From Neisseria meningitidis (GTDB lineage: Bacteria > Pseudomonadota > Gammaproteobacteria > Burkholderiales > Neisseriaceae), in the NCBI RefSeq assembly GCF_900638555.1, contig NZ_LR134525.1, positions 124,001-188,000 on the forward strand: a DNA stretch of 64,000 bases, written 5' to 3'. The position numbers and the translations under genes are program-made. This document shows positions 55,386-64,000 of the stretch, piece by piece. The notes under the pieces are model-generated. The model was not told where the DNA came from. It worked only from the letters and a program-made list of their open reading frames with translations, and searched no databases. The stretch's first letter is position 1; every line of letters starts with the position of its first letter.

Positions 55386-55670
55386 ATGAAAAAACTGTTA
55401 TTGGTCGCCGTTGTTTCCTTGAGTGCCGCAACCGCATTTGCCGGCGACTCTGCCGAGCGTCAGATTTACGGCGATCCCTATTTTGAACAAAACCGCACAA
55501 AAGCCGTGAAAATGTTGGAACAGCGCGGTTATCAGGTTCACGATGTCGATGCCGACGACCATTGGGGCAAACCTGTTTTGGAAGTGGAAGCCTATAAAGA
55601 CGGCCGCGAATACGACATTGTGTTGTCTTACCCCGACCTGAAAATCATCAAAGAGCAGCTCGATCGCTGA
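55386..55670 (+). CDS. Small secreted PepSY-like protein
   Basis: A 94-residue protein with a clear signal peptide (MKKLLLVAVVSLSAATAFAG, cut after AFA) and a 74-residue mature domain. The end, PVLEVEAYKDGREYDIVLSY followed by PDLKIIKEQLDR, resembles the PepSY-type alpha/beta hairpin domain of periplasmic inhibitors and sensors. Its role is unknown. It has its own AAAGGACTG ribosome site and ends at a DUS-pair terminator. Confidence 0.8.
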   Translation: MKKLLLVAVVSLSAATAFAGDSAERQIYGDPYFEQNRTKAVKMLEQRGYQVHDVDADDHWGKPVLEVEAYKDGREYDIVLSYPDLKIIKEQLDR

Positions 55671-55693
55671 CTCCTTTGATGGAAAGATGAACC

Positions 55694-55726
55694 AAAATGC
55701 CGTCTGAAGCGTTCAGACGGCATTTT
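55694..55726 (+). terminator. DUS-pair terminator
   Basis: AAAATGCCGTCTGAA, GCG loop region, TTCAGACGGCATTTT. Confidence 0.85.
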
Positions 55727-55771
55727 GCCTGTTCCTCATCAGGTATGAGGCAGGCTTTTCTTATTAAAAAA

Positions 55772-55799
55772 ATGACATTTCACGCTGATTTGTTATAAT
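55772..55799 (+). promoter_or_regulatory. Predicted speA promoter
   Basis: ATGACA (55772-55777), 16-base spacer, TATAAT (55794-55799). The start would be near 55806, about 31 bases before the speA ATG. Confidence 0.55.
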
Positions 55800-55836
55800 C
55801 ATTCCTTTTCAACACGACAGACGGAGCAGGTTTATT

Positions 55837-57729
55837 ATGCCTATCCTTACCATCCGTGAAGTGTGCAACATTAATCATTGGGGCATAGGTTATTATGATG
55901 TTGACGATTCCGGCGAAATCATCGTCCGCCCCAATCCCTCGCAACACAATCAAATTGTTTCACTGCAAAAACTGACTGAAGCCGTGCAACAAAAACATCA
56001 GGCGCGCCTGCCTGTTTTGTTTTGTTTTCCGCAAATCCTCGAACACCGCCTCCGCGACATTAACCGCGCCTTTCAGACGGCACGGGAAGAGTGCGGCTAT
56101 AAGGGCGGTTATTGTTTGGTTTACCCTATCAAGGTCAACCAACACCGCCGCGTCATCGAATCGCTTATGTCAAGCGGACAACCGCATGGTTTGGAAGCCG
56201 GTTCTAAAGCCGAACTGATGGCGGTTTTGGCACACGCCGGCACCCGGCAAACATTAATCGTCTGCAACGGCTATAAAGACCGTGAATATATCCGTTTCGC
56301 CTTGATGGGCGAAAAACTGGGGCATCAGGTTTATTTGGTGATTGAGAAGCTGTCCGAAATACAAATGGTATTGGAAGAGGCGGAAAAACTCGGCATCAAG
56401 CCCCGTTTGGGTGTGCGCGCCAGACTGGCTTCCCAAGGTTCGGGAAAATGGCAGTCTTCGGGTGGGGAAAAATCAAAATTCGGCTTGTCGGCTTCCCAAG
56501 TTTTGCAACTGGTCGATATTTTGAAACAAAAAAACAGGCTGGATTGCCTGCAGCTTTTGCATTTCCATTTGGGCTCGCAGCTTGGGAACATCCGTGATGT
56601 TGCCACAGGTGTACACGAATCGGCTCGGTTTTATGTTGAGTTGCACAAACTGGGGGTAAATATCCGCTGTTTTGATGTAGGCGGCGGGCTTGGCGTGGAT
56701 TACGAAGGAAACCGCACACAATCGGATTGTTCCGTTAATTACAGCCTCAACGAATATGCCGCCACAGTCGTATGGGGCATCAGTCAGGCTTGTCTCGAAC
56801 ACGGGCTGCCGCATCCGACAATCATCACCGAGAGCGGGCGCGGCATTACCGCACATCACGCCGTTTTGGTTGCCAATGTTATAGGCGTTGAACGTTACAA
56901 ACCGCGCCGGCTGGATGCGCCATCGCCCGAAGCGCCGCGTGTGTTGCACAGTATGTGGGAAACTTGGACGGATATTTCCGCCTCGCGGGAAAAACGTTCC
57001 TTACGCAGCTGGATACACGAAGGGCAGTTTGATCTTGCCGATGTGCATAATCAGTATAATGTCGGGCTGTTGAGTTTGGCGCAACGTGCGTGGGCGGAGC
57101 AACTGTATTTAAATATCTGTCATGAAGTCGGCGAATTGTTTAATGAAAAACACCGGTCTCACCGAACCATTATTGACGAATTGCAAGAACGTTTTGCCGA
57201 TAAGCTGTATGTCAATTTCTCACTCTTCCAATCTTTGCCCGATGCTTGGGGCATAGATCAACTTTTCCCTGTTTGTCCCATTACCGGTTTGAATGAACCG
57301 ATTGCGCGCCGCGCCGTGTTGTTGGACATTACCTGCGATTCAGACGGTACGATTGACCACTACATCGACGGAGACGGCATCGCCGGTACGATGCCTATGC
57401 CTGATTATCCCGAAGAAGAGCCGCCGCTTTTAGGCTTTTTTATGGTGGGAGCATATCAGGAAATACTCGGCAATATGCACAATCTTTTCGGCGACACTGC
57501 CACTGCCGATGTTGTTGTAGGGGAAGACGGACAATTTACCGTCATCGATTACGATGAAGGAAACACCGTTGCCGATATGCTCGAATACGTTTATCAAGAT
57601 CCGAAAGAGCTGATGAAACGCTATCGCGAACAAATCGAACATTCAGACCTTCCTGCCTCGCAGGCTATGTCTTTCTTAAAAGAACTCGAAGCGGGGCTTA
57701 ATGGTTATACCTATTTGGAAGACGAATAG
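55837..57729 (+). CDS. speA: Biosynthetic arginine decarboxylase
   Basis: PLP enzyme converting arginine to agmatine, the first step of the agmatine route to putrescine. The 630-residue protein is the fold-type III SpeA form: [20 protein letters not shown] (PLP lysine at about 98), [45 protein letters not shown], and [14 protein letters not shown] near the end. GGAGCAGG precedes ATG 55837. speB follows 98 bases later with its own ribosome site, and the two genes complete the pathway. Confidence 0.97.
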
Positions 57730-57827
57730 ACGCATCAAGGCATCGGATATGTCGTCTGAAGCCCGATTTTCTTACTCAAACACCAATCATCACGACCGAT
57801 TGAAACCAATTACAAGGAATCATTACG

Positions 57828-58751
57828 ATGCAATACAGCACACTGGCAGGACAAACCGACAACTCCCTCGTTTCCAATAATTTCGGGTTTTTGCGCCTGC
57901 CGCTTAATTTTATGCCGTATGAAAGTCATGCCGATTGGGTTATTACCGGTGTGCCTTATGATATGGCGGTTTCAGGGCGTTCCGGCGCGCGTTTCGGTCC
58001 TGAAGCCATCCGGCGCGCCTCCGTCAACCTCGCTTGGGAGCACCGCAGGTTTCCATGGACATTTGATGTGCGCGAACGCCTGAACATTATTGATTGCGGC
58101 GACTTGGTTTTTTCTTTTGGCGACAGCAGGGATTTTGTCGAAAAAATGGAAGCGCACGCCGGCAAATTACTTTCTTCCGGCAAACGCTGTTTGAGTTTGG
58201 GCGGCGACCATTTCATTACCCTCCCGTTGTTGCGCGCCCACGCCCGCTATTTCGGCAAACTCGCACTGATTCATTTTGACGCGCACACCGACACCTACGA
58301 CAACGGCAGCGAATACGACCACGGTACGATGTTCTATACCGCCCCCAAGGAAGGCCTCATCGACCCGTCCCGTTCCGTACAAATCGGCATACGCACCGAA
58401 CACAGTAAAAAATTGCCTTTTACTGTGTTGTCCGCCCCTAAAGTCAATGAAGACAGTGTTGAAGAGACCGTCCGTAAAATCAAAGAAACCGTCGGCAATA
58501 TGCCCGTTTACCTGACTTTCGACATAGACTGCCTCGACCCGTCGTTCGCACCCGGGACCGGTACGCCCGTATGCGGCGGCTTGAGCAGCGACAGGGCATT
58601 AAAAATCCTACGTGGGCTGACGGATCTCGACATCGTCGGTATGGATGTTGTAGAAGTTGCCCCCTCTTACGACCAATCCGACATTACCGCTTTGGCCGGC
58701 GCCACAATTGCCTTGGAAATGCTTTACCTTCAAGGTGCGAAAAAGGACTGA
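57828..58751 (+). CDS. speB: Agmatinase
   Basis: Manganese ureohydrolase splitting agmatine into putrescine and urea. The 307-residue protein has the arginase-family metal motifs [17 protein letters not shown] (about 123-139), [12 protein letters not shown] (about 147-158) and [20 protein letters not shown] (about 226-245), with [19 protein letters not shown] near the end. AAGGAATC precedes ATG 57828. Functionally paired with speA. Confidence 0.97.
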   Translation: MQYSTLAGQTDNSLVSNNFGFLRLPLNFMPYESHADWVITGVPYDMAVSGRSGARFGPEAIRRASVNLAWEHRRFPWTFDVRERLNIIDCGDLVFSFGDSRDFVEKMEAHAGKLLSSGKRCLSLGGDHFITLPLLRAHARYFGKLALIHFDAHTDTYDNGSEYDHGTMFYTAPKEGLIDPSRSVQIGIRTEHSKKLPFTVLSAPKVNEDSVEETVRKIKETVGNMPVYLTFDIDCLDPSFAPGTGTPVCGGLSSDRALKILRGLTDLDIVGMDVVEVAPSYDQSDITALAGATIALEMLYLQGAKKD

Positions 58752-58948
58752 ACGTCCGGCATCCCCCGGGTTTTCGCCGTGCCGTTCAAACGGCGTATTC
58801 AGTCTAATGAAAATTCAAATACTGAAACAAAAGTTGCCCGGAGCCGCATATCGGAAAGACGGTGAAATATCTGAATATATCTTATAAAACAATTAGTTAA
58901 ATATTATTTTTCCGATTTTTCGGGACGGTCTTTTTTACGGAGGTCAAT

Positions 58949-60415
58949 ATGATGAAATTGGGTTTCAAACCGATACCCCTCGCCATTGCCGCAGTATTGT
59001 GCGCCTTGGTTTTGGCACTGCCCGTACCCGACGGGGTCAAGCCTCAGGCTTGGACGCTGCTGGCCATGTTTATCGGTGTGATTGCCGCCATTATCGGCAA
59101 GGCCATGCCGTTGGGTGCGCTGTCGATTATTGCCGTCGGGTTGGTCGCAGTAACCGGCGTAACCGCCGACAAACCGGGTGCGGCGATGAGCGATGCGTTG
59201 AGTGCGTTCGCCAATCCGTTGATTTGGCTGATTGCCATCGCAGTTATGATTTCGCGCGGTTTGCTCAAAACAGGGCTGGGGATGCGTATCGGATATTTGT
59301 TTATCGCCGTTTTTGGAAGAAAAACGCTGGGCATCGGTTACAGTCTCGCTCTTTCCGAACTGCTGCTGGCTCCCGTTACCCCTTCCAATACCGCGCGCGG
59401 CGGCGGCATTATACATCCGATTATGCAGTCGATTGCCGGCAGTTACGGCTCCAATCCCGCAAAAGGCACAGAAGGCAAGATGGGTAAATATTTGGCTTTG
59501 GTCAACTATCATTCCAATCCCATTTCGTCGGCTATGTTTATTACTGCAACTGCCCCCAACCCTTTAATCGTCAACTTGATTGCCGAAAATTTAGGCAGTA
59601 GTTTCCGTCTTTCTTGGGGGGCGTGGGCGTGGGCAATGGCTGTTCCCGGCGTTATCGCCTTTTTCGTTATGCCTTTGATTTTATATTTTTTGTATCCGCC
59701 TGAAATTAAAGAAACGCCCAATGCCGTTCAATTTGCCAAAGACCGTCTGAGGGAGATGGGTAAAATGTCGGCAGACGAAATCATTATGGCGGTCATTTTC
59801 GGTATCTTGTTGCTGTTGTGGGCAGATGTTCCCGCCCTTATTACCGGCAATCACGCTTTTAGTATCAACGCCACCGCCACCGCATTTATCGGATTAAGCC
59901 TGCTTTTGCTTTCCGGTGTATTGACTTGGGACGATGTTTTGAAAGAAAAAAGCGCGTGGGATACGATTATTTGGTTTGGCGCATTGATTATGATGGCCGC
60001 ATTTTTAAATAAACTCGGACTGATTAAATAGTTCTCCGGAGTGTTGGCGGAAAGTGTCGGCGGTTTGGGCGTTAGCGGCACGGCTGCGGGCGTAATCCTC
60101 GTGCTTGCTTATATGTATGCGCATTATATGTTTGCCAGTACTACTGCACATATTACCGCTATGTTCGGCGCATTTTTCGCTGCTGCCGTTTCACTGAATG
60201 CCCCGGCGATGCCGACCGCGCTGATGATGGCGGCCGCATCTAACATTATGATGACCCTCACTCATTATGCGACCGGTACTTCGCCTGTGATTTTCGGTTC
60301 GGGCTACACCACAATGGGAGAATGGTGGAAGGCGGGTTTTATCATGAGCGTAGTCAATTTTCTGATTTTTTTCGTTATCGGCAGCATTTGGTGGAAAGTT
60401 CTGGGGTATTGGTAA
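58949..60415 (+). pseudogene. DASS-family anion transporter with in-frame TAG
   Basis: Divalent anion:sodium symporter family (dicarboxylate, citrate or 2-oxoglutarate/malate translocator type). The first 360 residues (FKPIPLAIAAVLCALVLALP, LLAPVTPSNTARGGGIIHP, NYHSNPISSAMFITATAPN, and FGALIMMAAFLNKLGLIK) are intact. A TAG at 60029-60031 interrupts, and the same frame then continues FSGVLAESVGGLGVSG to HYATGTSPVIFGSGYT and a stop at 60415. TGG to TAG is the simplest explanation. A GTG at 60041 could in principle restart the tail. The truncated product lacks the second substrate-binding half. GGAGG precedes ATG 58949. Confidence 0.88.
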
Positions 60416-60476
60416 GGGAAAAATAAAATAAATTTCCAATCTGTGTTTATTTGATTGGGCGACTATTATCGTGAAA

Positions 60477-60506
60477 TATGCCGTCTAAAGCCTTCAGATG
60501 GCATAT
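60477..60506. terminator. Decayed DUS-pair hairpin between convergent genes
   Basis: ATATGCCGTCTAAAG and CTTCAGATGGCATAT form a stem although each arm carries a different change from the DUS. Confidence 0.6.
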
Positions 60507-60621
60507 TTGTGCGCTTGAATGTTGCAGAAAGCGGCAGGCGGCGGTGTAGGAAAAGCCAAACAAAAACCAAACCGCCTATCAACTTCTGATAAACATAAGC
60601 ATTAAATAATCAGAAGGTTAT

Positions 60622-61656
60622 TCAATTACCTAAACGCAAATTTCCCTGCCGTATCACATCTATTGAAAATAATACATCAACCGGCTCGGAAGCAGCCTGA
60701 TCAGGTGTTTCTACTTGCGGCGATGAATCGGCAGCCGGTTCGGTATAGGCAGTCGGCGTGCCGTCGGATTGGGTATTTAAATGCGGTTGTGCCTCGGGCG
60801 TGTGTACATCAGGCACTTCGGGCGTGCGTGTCTCGGATATTTCGGCAGAGTTGGTTTCCTCAGTTTGTTCAATGACTTCAGCTTGGCTGTATGAGGAAGA
60901 ACCCTGTATCCACGCCAGCGATTTGAGCGGCATCTTCATCTTGCCGTTTTTGCCGCAGGTCAGGCAGACGGCCGATCCGGTGCGGTCTTTGAGTACAGCA
61001 TCGACTTTCTCGGGCGCGATGGTTTTACCCTGTGTTTTTGCCCATTGCGCAATACTTTTTTTCAGAGAGGCGATGTCAAGGTTGTTCTTACCGTAAGGGT
61101 CGCGGAAGGCGGCAAGCCACAGGTTGCGATCCGCATCTTCATTGAGCCCCGCCATTTGATAGATGACGGAGGCGGGCGAGCCGCTGGCGATGGTTTTGGC
61201 AAACTCGAGCGCGTCGGGCGATTTCATGCGGACGCAGCCGTGACTCCGAACCCCGGGGACGCTGGCCGGCGCATTGGTCCCGTGTATGCCCAAACCGAGT
61301 TTGGGGTCGCCTAAGCGGACAAAAACCGGCCCCAAAGGGTTGTCCGGGCCGGCGGCTATGGTTTTTACGCCGTCGCCGCGTTCTTTCTGTATGGATTTGG
61401 GGATGTACCAAACAGGGTTATAGGCTTTCGCACCGATTTTATGTTCGCCTAGATTGGTTTGCGTCATCGCCCGACCTACTGCAACGGGATAAACCTTGGT
61501 CAGTTTGCCGTCGGTGTAGAGGAACAGGCGTTGCTGAGGGATGTTAATGAAGACATGTTGACCTTGTGCGACGGGGGAGACATCGGGAATGACGGTGTTT
61601 GCGTATGAAAAACCGCTTATCAATAGTGCAGCAGTGCGGCAGATTGTTTTATTCAT
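60622..61656 (-). CDS. L,D-transpeptidase (YkuD family)
   Basis: Periplasmic enzyme of the ErfK/YbiS family, forming 3-3 peptidoglycan crosslinks or attaching proteins to peptidoglycan. The 344-residue precursor has a signal peptide (TAALLISGFSYA), a YkuD domain from HVFINIPQQRLFLYTDGKL with PVAVGRA, and the catalytic motif HGTNAPASVPGVRSHGCVRM (His, Cys). The C-terminal 85 residues are rich in Glu, Thr and Pro (QTEETNSAEISETRTPEVPD) and look disordered. A CLTCGKNGK motif in the middle may bind metal. ATG 61656 chosen for the signal sequence. It is convergent with the DASS gene. Confidence 0.88.
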   Translation of the reverse strand: MNKTICRTAALLISGFSYANTVIPDVSPVAQGQHVFINIPQQRLFLYTDGKLTKVYPVAVGRAMTQTNLGEHKIGAKAYNPVWYIPKSIQKERGDGVKTIAAGPDNPLGPVFVRLGDPKLGLGIHGTNAPASVPGVRSHGCVRMKSPDALEFAKTIASGSPASVIYQMAGLNEDADRNLWLAAFRDPYGKNNLDIASLKKSIAQWAKTQGKTIAPEKVDAVLKDRTGSAVCLTCGKNGKMKMPLKSLAWIQGSSSYSQAEVIEQTEETNSAEISETRTPEVPDVHTPEAQPHLNTQSDGTPTAYTEPAADSSPQVETPDQAASEPVDVLFSIDVIRQGNLRLGN

Positions 61657-61761
61657 ATCAAAATATGGTGTGTGTCCGATAGGTTTTCGGCAAATCATAC
61701 CTGAAACCGTACCAATTTGTGCGAAAATATGCGCTTCGGTACAGTGCGGACGGATTGGGTA

Positions 61762-61899
61762 ATGGCAACGGAAACAAATGTCGCGGAAATTTCCGCCTTG
61801 GATTATGAAGGCAGGGGTGTGGCAAAGGTCGGCGGCAAAACGGTTTTTATTAAAAGGGCATTACTTGATTGTTTGATGCTGGGTTGGTTCAGGCTTTAA
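61762..61899 (+). pseudogene. Remnant of rlmD (23S rRNA m5U methyltransferase)
   Basis: A 45-codon frame starting MATETNVAEISALDYEGRGV and AKVGGKTVFIK matches the N-terminal TRAM domain of RlmD/RumA, then changes abruptly to RALLDCLMLGWFRL and stops. A full gene would be about 400 codons or more, so this is a truncated copy, broken at the junction with the bio genes. An intact rlmD is presumably elsewhere. Confidence 0.7.
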
Positions 61900-61920
61900 C
61901 TCAGGAATATTTACATCATA

Positions 61921-63063
61921 ATGAAGGTTTTTAAACAACAGCTTGAACAACTCGGCGCGCAAAACCAATATCGTTCGATTCCGGATTTGATTCATCAAGG
62001 GCGGTATATTACGCGGGAAAACTGCAAAATGCTGAATATGTCGTCTAATGATTATTTGGGTTTGGCATCAGATGAAAACTTGCGCCGGTCTTTTTTGCAG
62101 CAATACGGCGGTAATTTTCCCTCTTTTACCAGTTCTTCATCGCGTTTATTAACGGGCAACTTTCCTATTTATACCGATTTGGAAGAGCTTGTCGCACAAC
62201 GTTTCCAACGGGAAAGCGCGTTATTGTTCAACAGCGGCTATCACGCCAATCTCGGTATTTTGCCTGCTTTGACGACGACGAAAAGTTTGATTTTGGCAGA
62301 TAAATTTGTTCACGCCAGTATGATTGACGGCATCCGTTTGAGCCGGTGTGCGTTTTTCCGTTATCGTCATAATGATTATGAACATTTGAAAAATCTGCTT
62401 GAAAAAAACGTCGGAAAATTTGACCGCACTTTTATCGTTACCGAATCTGTTTTCAGTATGGACGGCGATGTGGCGGATTTGAAACAGCTTGTCCAATTAA
62501 AAAAACAGTTTCCCAATACTTATCTTTATGTGGATGAAGCCCACGCAATCGGTGTTTATGGGCAAAACGGATTGGGGATTGCCGAACGGGATAATTTGAT
62601 TGCCGAGATTGATTTATTGGTCGGCACTTTCGGTAAAGCCTTAGCCTCGGTGGGGGCGTATGCCGTCTGCAACCAAGTATTGAAAGAATGTTTGATTAAT
62701 CAAATGCGCCCATTGATTTTTTCAACCGCATTGCCGCCGTTTAATGTGGCTTGGACTTATTTTATTTTTGAACGATTGCCGCAATTCTCAAAAGAAAGAA
62801 GCCATCTTGAGCAGTTAAGCGCATTTTTACGGCGGGAAGTGGCGCATCGGACGCAAATAATGCCGAGCCAAACCTGTATCGTCCCCTATATTTTAGGCGG
62901 GAATGAAGCCACCCTTGCCAAAGCGGAATACCTGCAAAGGCAGGGTTATTATTGCCTGCCCATCAGACCACCGACAGTACCAAAAGGTACATCCAGAATA
63001 CGATTGTCTTTGACGGCAGATATGACAATGGATGAAGTGCGGCAGTTTGCGGCGTGCCTGTAA
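61921..63063 (+). CDS. bioF: 8-Amino-7-oxononanoate synthase
   Basis: PLP enzyme joining pimeloyl-ACP (or pimeloyl-CoA) and alanine, the first ring-assembly step of biotin synthesis. The 380-residue protein has [15 protein letters not shown], the SRLLTGN motif, [18 protein letters not shown] and [16 protein letters not shown] (PLP lysine at about 239). It is AT-richer than the neisserial core genes and contains a Haemophilus-type uptake signal (62423-62431). Gene order bioF-bioG-bioC is the Haemophilus order, so transfer is likely. bioG follows 9 bases later. Confidence 0.96.
   Translation: MKVFKQQLEQLGAQNQYRSIPDLIHQGRYITRENCKMLNMSSNDYLGLASDENLRRSFLQQYGGNFPSFTSSSSRLLTGNFPIYTDLEELVAQRFQRESALLFNSGYHANLGILPALTTTKSLILADKFVHASMIDGIRLSRCAFFRYRHNDYEHLKNLLEKNVGKFDRTFIVTESVFSMDGDVADLKQLVQLKKQFPNTYLYVDEAHAIGVYGQNGLGIAERDNLIAEIDLLVGTFGKALASVGAYAVCNQVLKECLINQMRPLIFSTALPPFNVAWTYFIFERLPQFSKERSHLEQLSAFLRREVAHRTQIMPSQTCIVPYILGGNEATLAKAEYLQRQGYYCLPIRPPTVPKGTSRIRLSLTADMTMDEVRQFAACL
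62423..62431 (-). other. Haemophilus uptake signal sequence in bioF
   Basis: ACCGCACTT on the plus strand is the complement of AAGTGCGGT, the 9-base Pasteurellaceae uptake core. The flanks (AAAGTGCGGTCAAATTTTC on the minus strand) also fit the longer Haemophilus consensus with its A/T tract. Confidence 0.85.
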
Positions 63064-63072
63064 GGATATGAT

Positions 63073-63720
63073 ATGAAAACAAAATTTTACAATCATCAAG
63101 GCGAACATTTAATCCTGTATTTTGCAGGTTGGGGAACGCCGCCCGATGCTGTAAATCATTTGATTTTGCCGGAAAATCACGATTTATTGATTTGCTATGA
63201 TTATCAAGATTTAAATTTGGATTTTGATTTTTCCGCCTATCGGCACATCCGTTTGGTGGCGTGGTCAATGGGCGTTTGGGCGGCAGAGAGGGCATTGCAA
63301 GGAATAAGATTAAAATCCGCAACGGCAGTGAATGGCACAGGTTTGCCTTGCGATGATAATTTCGGTATCCCTTGCGCCGTTTTTAAAGGCACATTGGAGA
63401 ACCTCACGGAAAACACCCGTTTAAAATTTGAACGCAGAATGTGTGGCGATAAAGCATCTTTTGAAGATTACCAACAATTTCCCGCCCGTCCGTTTGACGA
63501 AATTCATCAAGAACTTATCGCACTTTTTGCGATGATCGGGCAAGATAGGCGCGCAGATTTGATTCGCTGGACAAATGCCTTGGTCGGATCAGGCGATAAA
63601 ATTTTTATGCCTGCCAATCAGCACCGATATTGGACACCGCGTTGCACCGTTCGGGAAATTGACGGCGGACATTACCTGTTTTCAAGATTCACCCATTGGT
63701 CGGCACTATGGAATCACTGA
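63073..63720 (+). CDS. bioG: Pimeloyl-ACP methyl ester esterase BioG
   Basis: Hydrolase that frees pimeloyl-ACP from its methyl ester, replacing BioH. The 215-residue protein is of the DUF452/BioG alpha/beta type: LILYFAGWGTPPDAVNHL, nucleophile Ser at about 65 in LVAWSMGVWAAERA, and a late His in IDGGHYLFSRF. AAGGATATG lies before ATG 63073. The 3' end overlaps bioC by 13 bases, a coupled arrangement as in Haemophilus. Confidence 0.93.
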   Translation: MKTKFYNHQGEHLILYFAGWGTPPDAVNHLILPENHDLLICYDYQDLNLDFDFSAYRHIRLVAWSMGVWAAERALQGIRLKSATAVNGTGLPCDDNFGIPCAVFKGTLENLTENTRLKFERRMCGDKASFEDYQQFPARPFDEIHQELIALFAMIGQDRRADLIRWTNALVGSGDKIFMPANQHRYWTPRCTVREIDGGHYLFSRFTHWSALWNH

Positions 63721-64000
63721 CTGCCATAAATAAATCGCGCATTCGGCAGGCTTTCCAAAAAGCATTAAACGATTATGACCGGCACGCCTTAATCCAACAA
63801 AAAATGACGATTAATTTAATGGCGCATTTGCAAGATTATTTGCCGGATATGCCATTGGAAAACGTGTTGGAATTGGGCTGCGGCTCAGGAATGTTGAGTG
63901 CCTTGCTGCAAAAACAGATTTCAGCGAATTATTGGTTATTTAATGATTTGTGCGATGTGCAGCCCCAACTGGCTGAAAAACTGCCGCAATCCTTTGATTT
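63708..64000 (+). CDS. bioC: Malonyl-ACP O-methyltransferase BioC (partial)
   Basis: Starts at ATG 63708 inside the end of bioG and runs off the window after 97 codons. BioC methylates malonyl-ACP so that fatty acid enzymes can build pimelate. The visible part reads MESLTAINKSRIRQAFQKAL, DYDRHALIQQKM (the usual BioC start) and the SAM-binding motif VLELGCGSGMLSALL (about 65-79). Confidence 0.93.
   Translation, partial: MESLTAINKSRIRQAFQKALNDYDRHALIQQKMTINLMAHLQDYLPDMPLENVLELGCGSGMLSALLQKQISANYWLFNDLCDVQPQLAEKLPQSFD

Noticed and set aside
60041..60415. Separate 124-residue membrane protein after the DASS stop codon
   Set aside because: It is in the same frame as the upstream transporter and continues its sequence; better explained as the tail after a nonsense mutation.
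61859..61932. Tail of bioA overlapping the bioF start ([16 protein letters not shown])
   Set aside because: Plausible but only about 20 codons after a stop; I cannot confirm similarity without a search, so it is not listed as a feature.

Overview
The window is chromosomal DNA of a pathogenic Neisseria, almost certainly N. meningitidis. The evidence is the dense neisserial DNA uptake sequence (DUS, GCCGTCTGAA, often as inverted pairs acting as terminators), seven Correia elements (CREE/NEMIS), long arrays of dRS3-bounded mosaic repeats (NIME), an opa gene with CTCTT repeats, the tbpB-tbpA transferrin receptor genes, an intact outer-membrane phospholipase A gene, and a prpB-prpC-acnD-prpF-ackA propionate cluster. 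From memory, gene order matches the MC58 NMB0420s to NMB0470s region. No database search was run.

Layout: 1-5.9 kb is the end of the division/cell wall cluster (murC, ddlB, ftsQ, ftsA, ftsZ). A purine permease follows, then the 2-methylcitrate cycle genes (7.9-17.3 kb), interrupted by a frameshifted TSUP permease and a repeat-rich stretch before prpF. From 17.6 to 22.4 kb lie a YciO-family gene, nsrR, a hemerythrin-like gene, an nnrS-family gene, tyrA and a frameshifted nitrilase. From 22.4 to 27.6 kb there are repeat arrays around a phase-OFF opa gene and an EamA transporter apparently driven by a Correia-element promoter. From 27.6 to 40.2 kb are housekeeping genes (Bcr/CflA efflux, pheA, recO, pdxJ, acpS, Nudix, rlmL-like, fic-like, amiC, tsaE, murI). 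They are interrupted at 31.6-33.4 kb by an AT-rich, DUS-free insert encoding a TauD-like dioxygenase and a second TSUP permease. A 2.2 kb array of about 30 dRS3 palindromes precedes the Fur-type tbpB promoter; tbpB is frameshifted and tbpA is intact. A second large array leads to potD, rpsT, pldA, a DUF502 gene, aspS, a small secreted protein, speA and speB. These are followed by an anion transporter with an internal stop, an L,D-transpeptidase, an rlmD remnant, and bioF-bioG-bioC, which runs off the end.

Functional themes: envelope and division (mur, fts, amiC, ldt, pldA); propionate catabolism via methylcitrate with an acetate kinase; nitric oxide response (nsrR and neighbours); polyamines (speA and speB make putrescine through agmatine, potD imports polyamines); iron piracy (tbpBA); and immune-variable surface protein (opa).

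The main points to re-examine are several single-base lesions: tbpB (7 T where 8 fit), a TSUP permease (8 T where 7 fit), a nitrilase (one G missing) and a DASS transporter (TAG in frame). Opa is off with 8 CTCTT repeats. A Fic protein lacks its catalytic His. A Haemophilus-type uptake signal lies inside bioF. No tRNA, rRNA, CRISPR array or complete insertion sequence was recognised.
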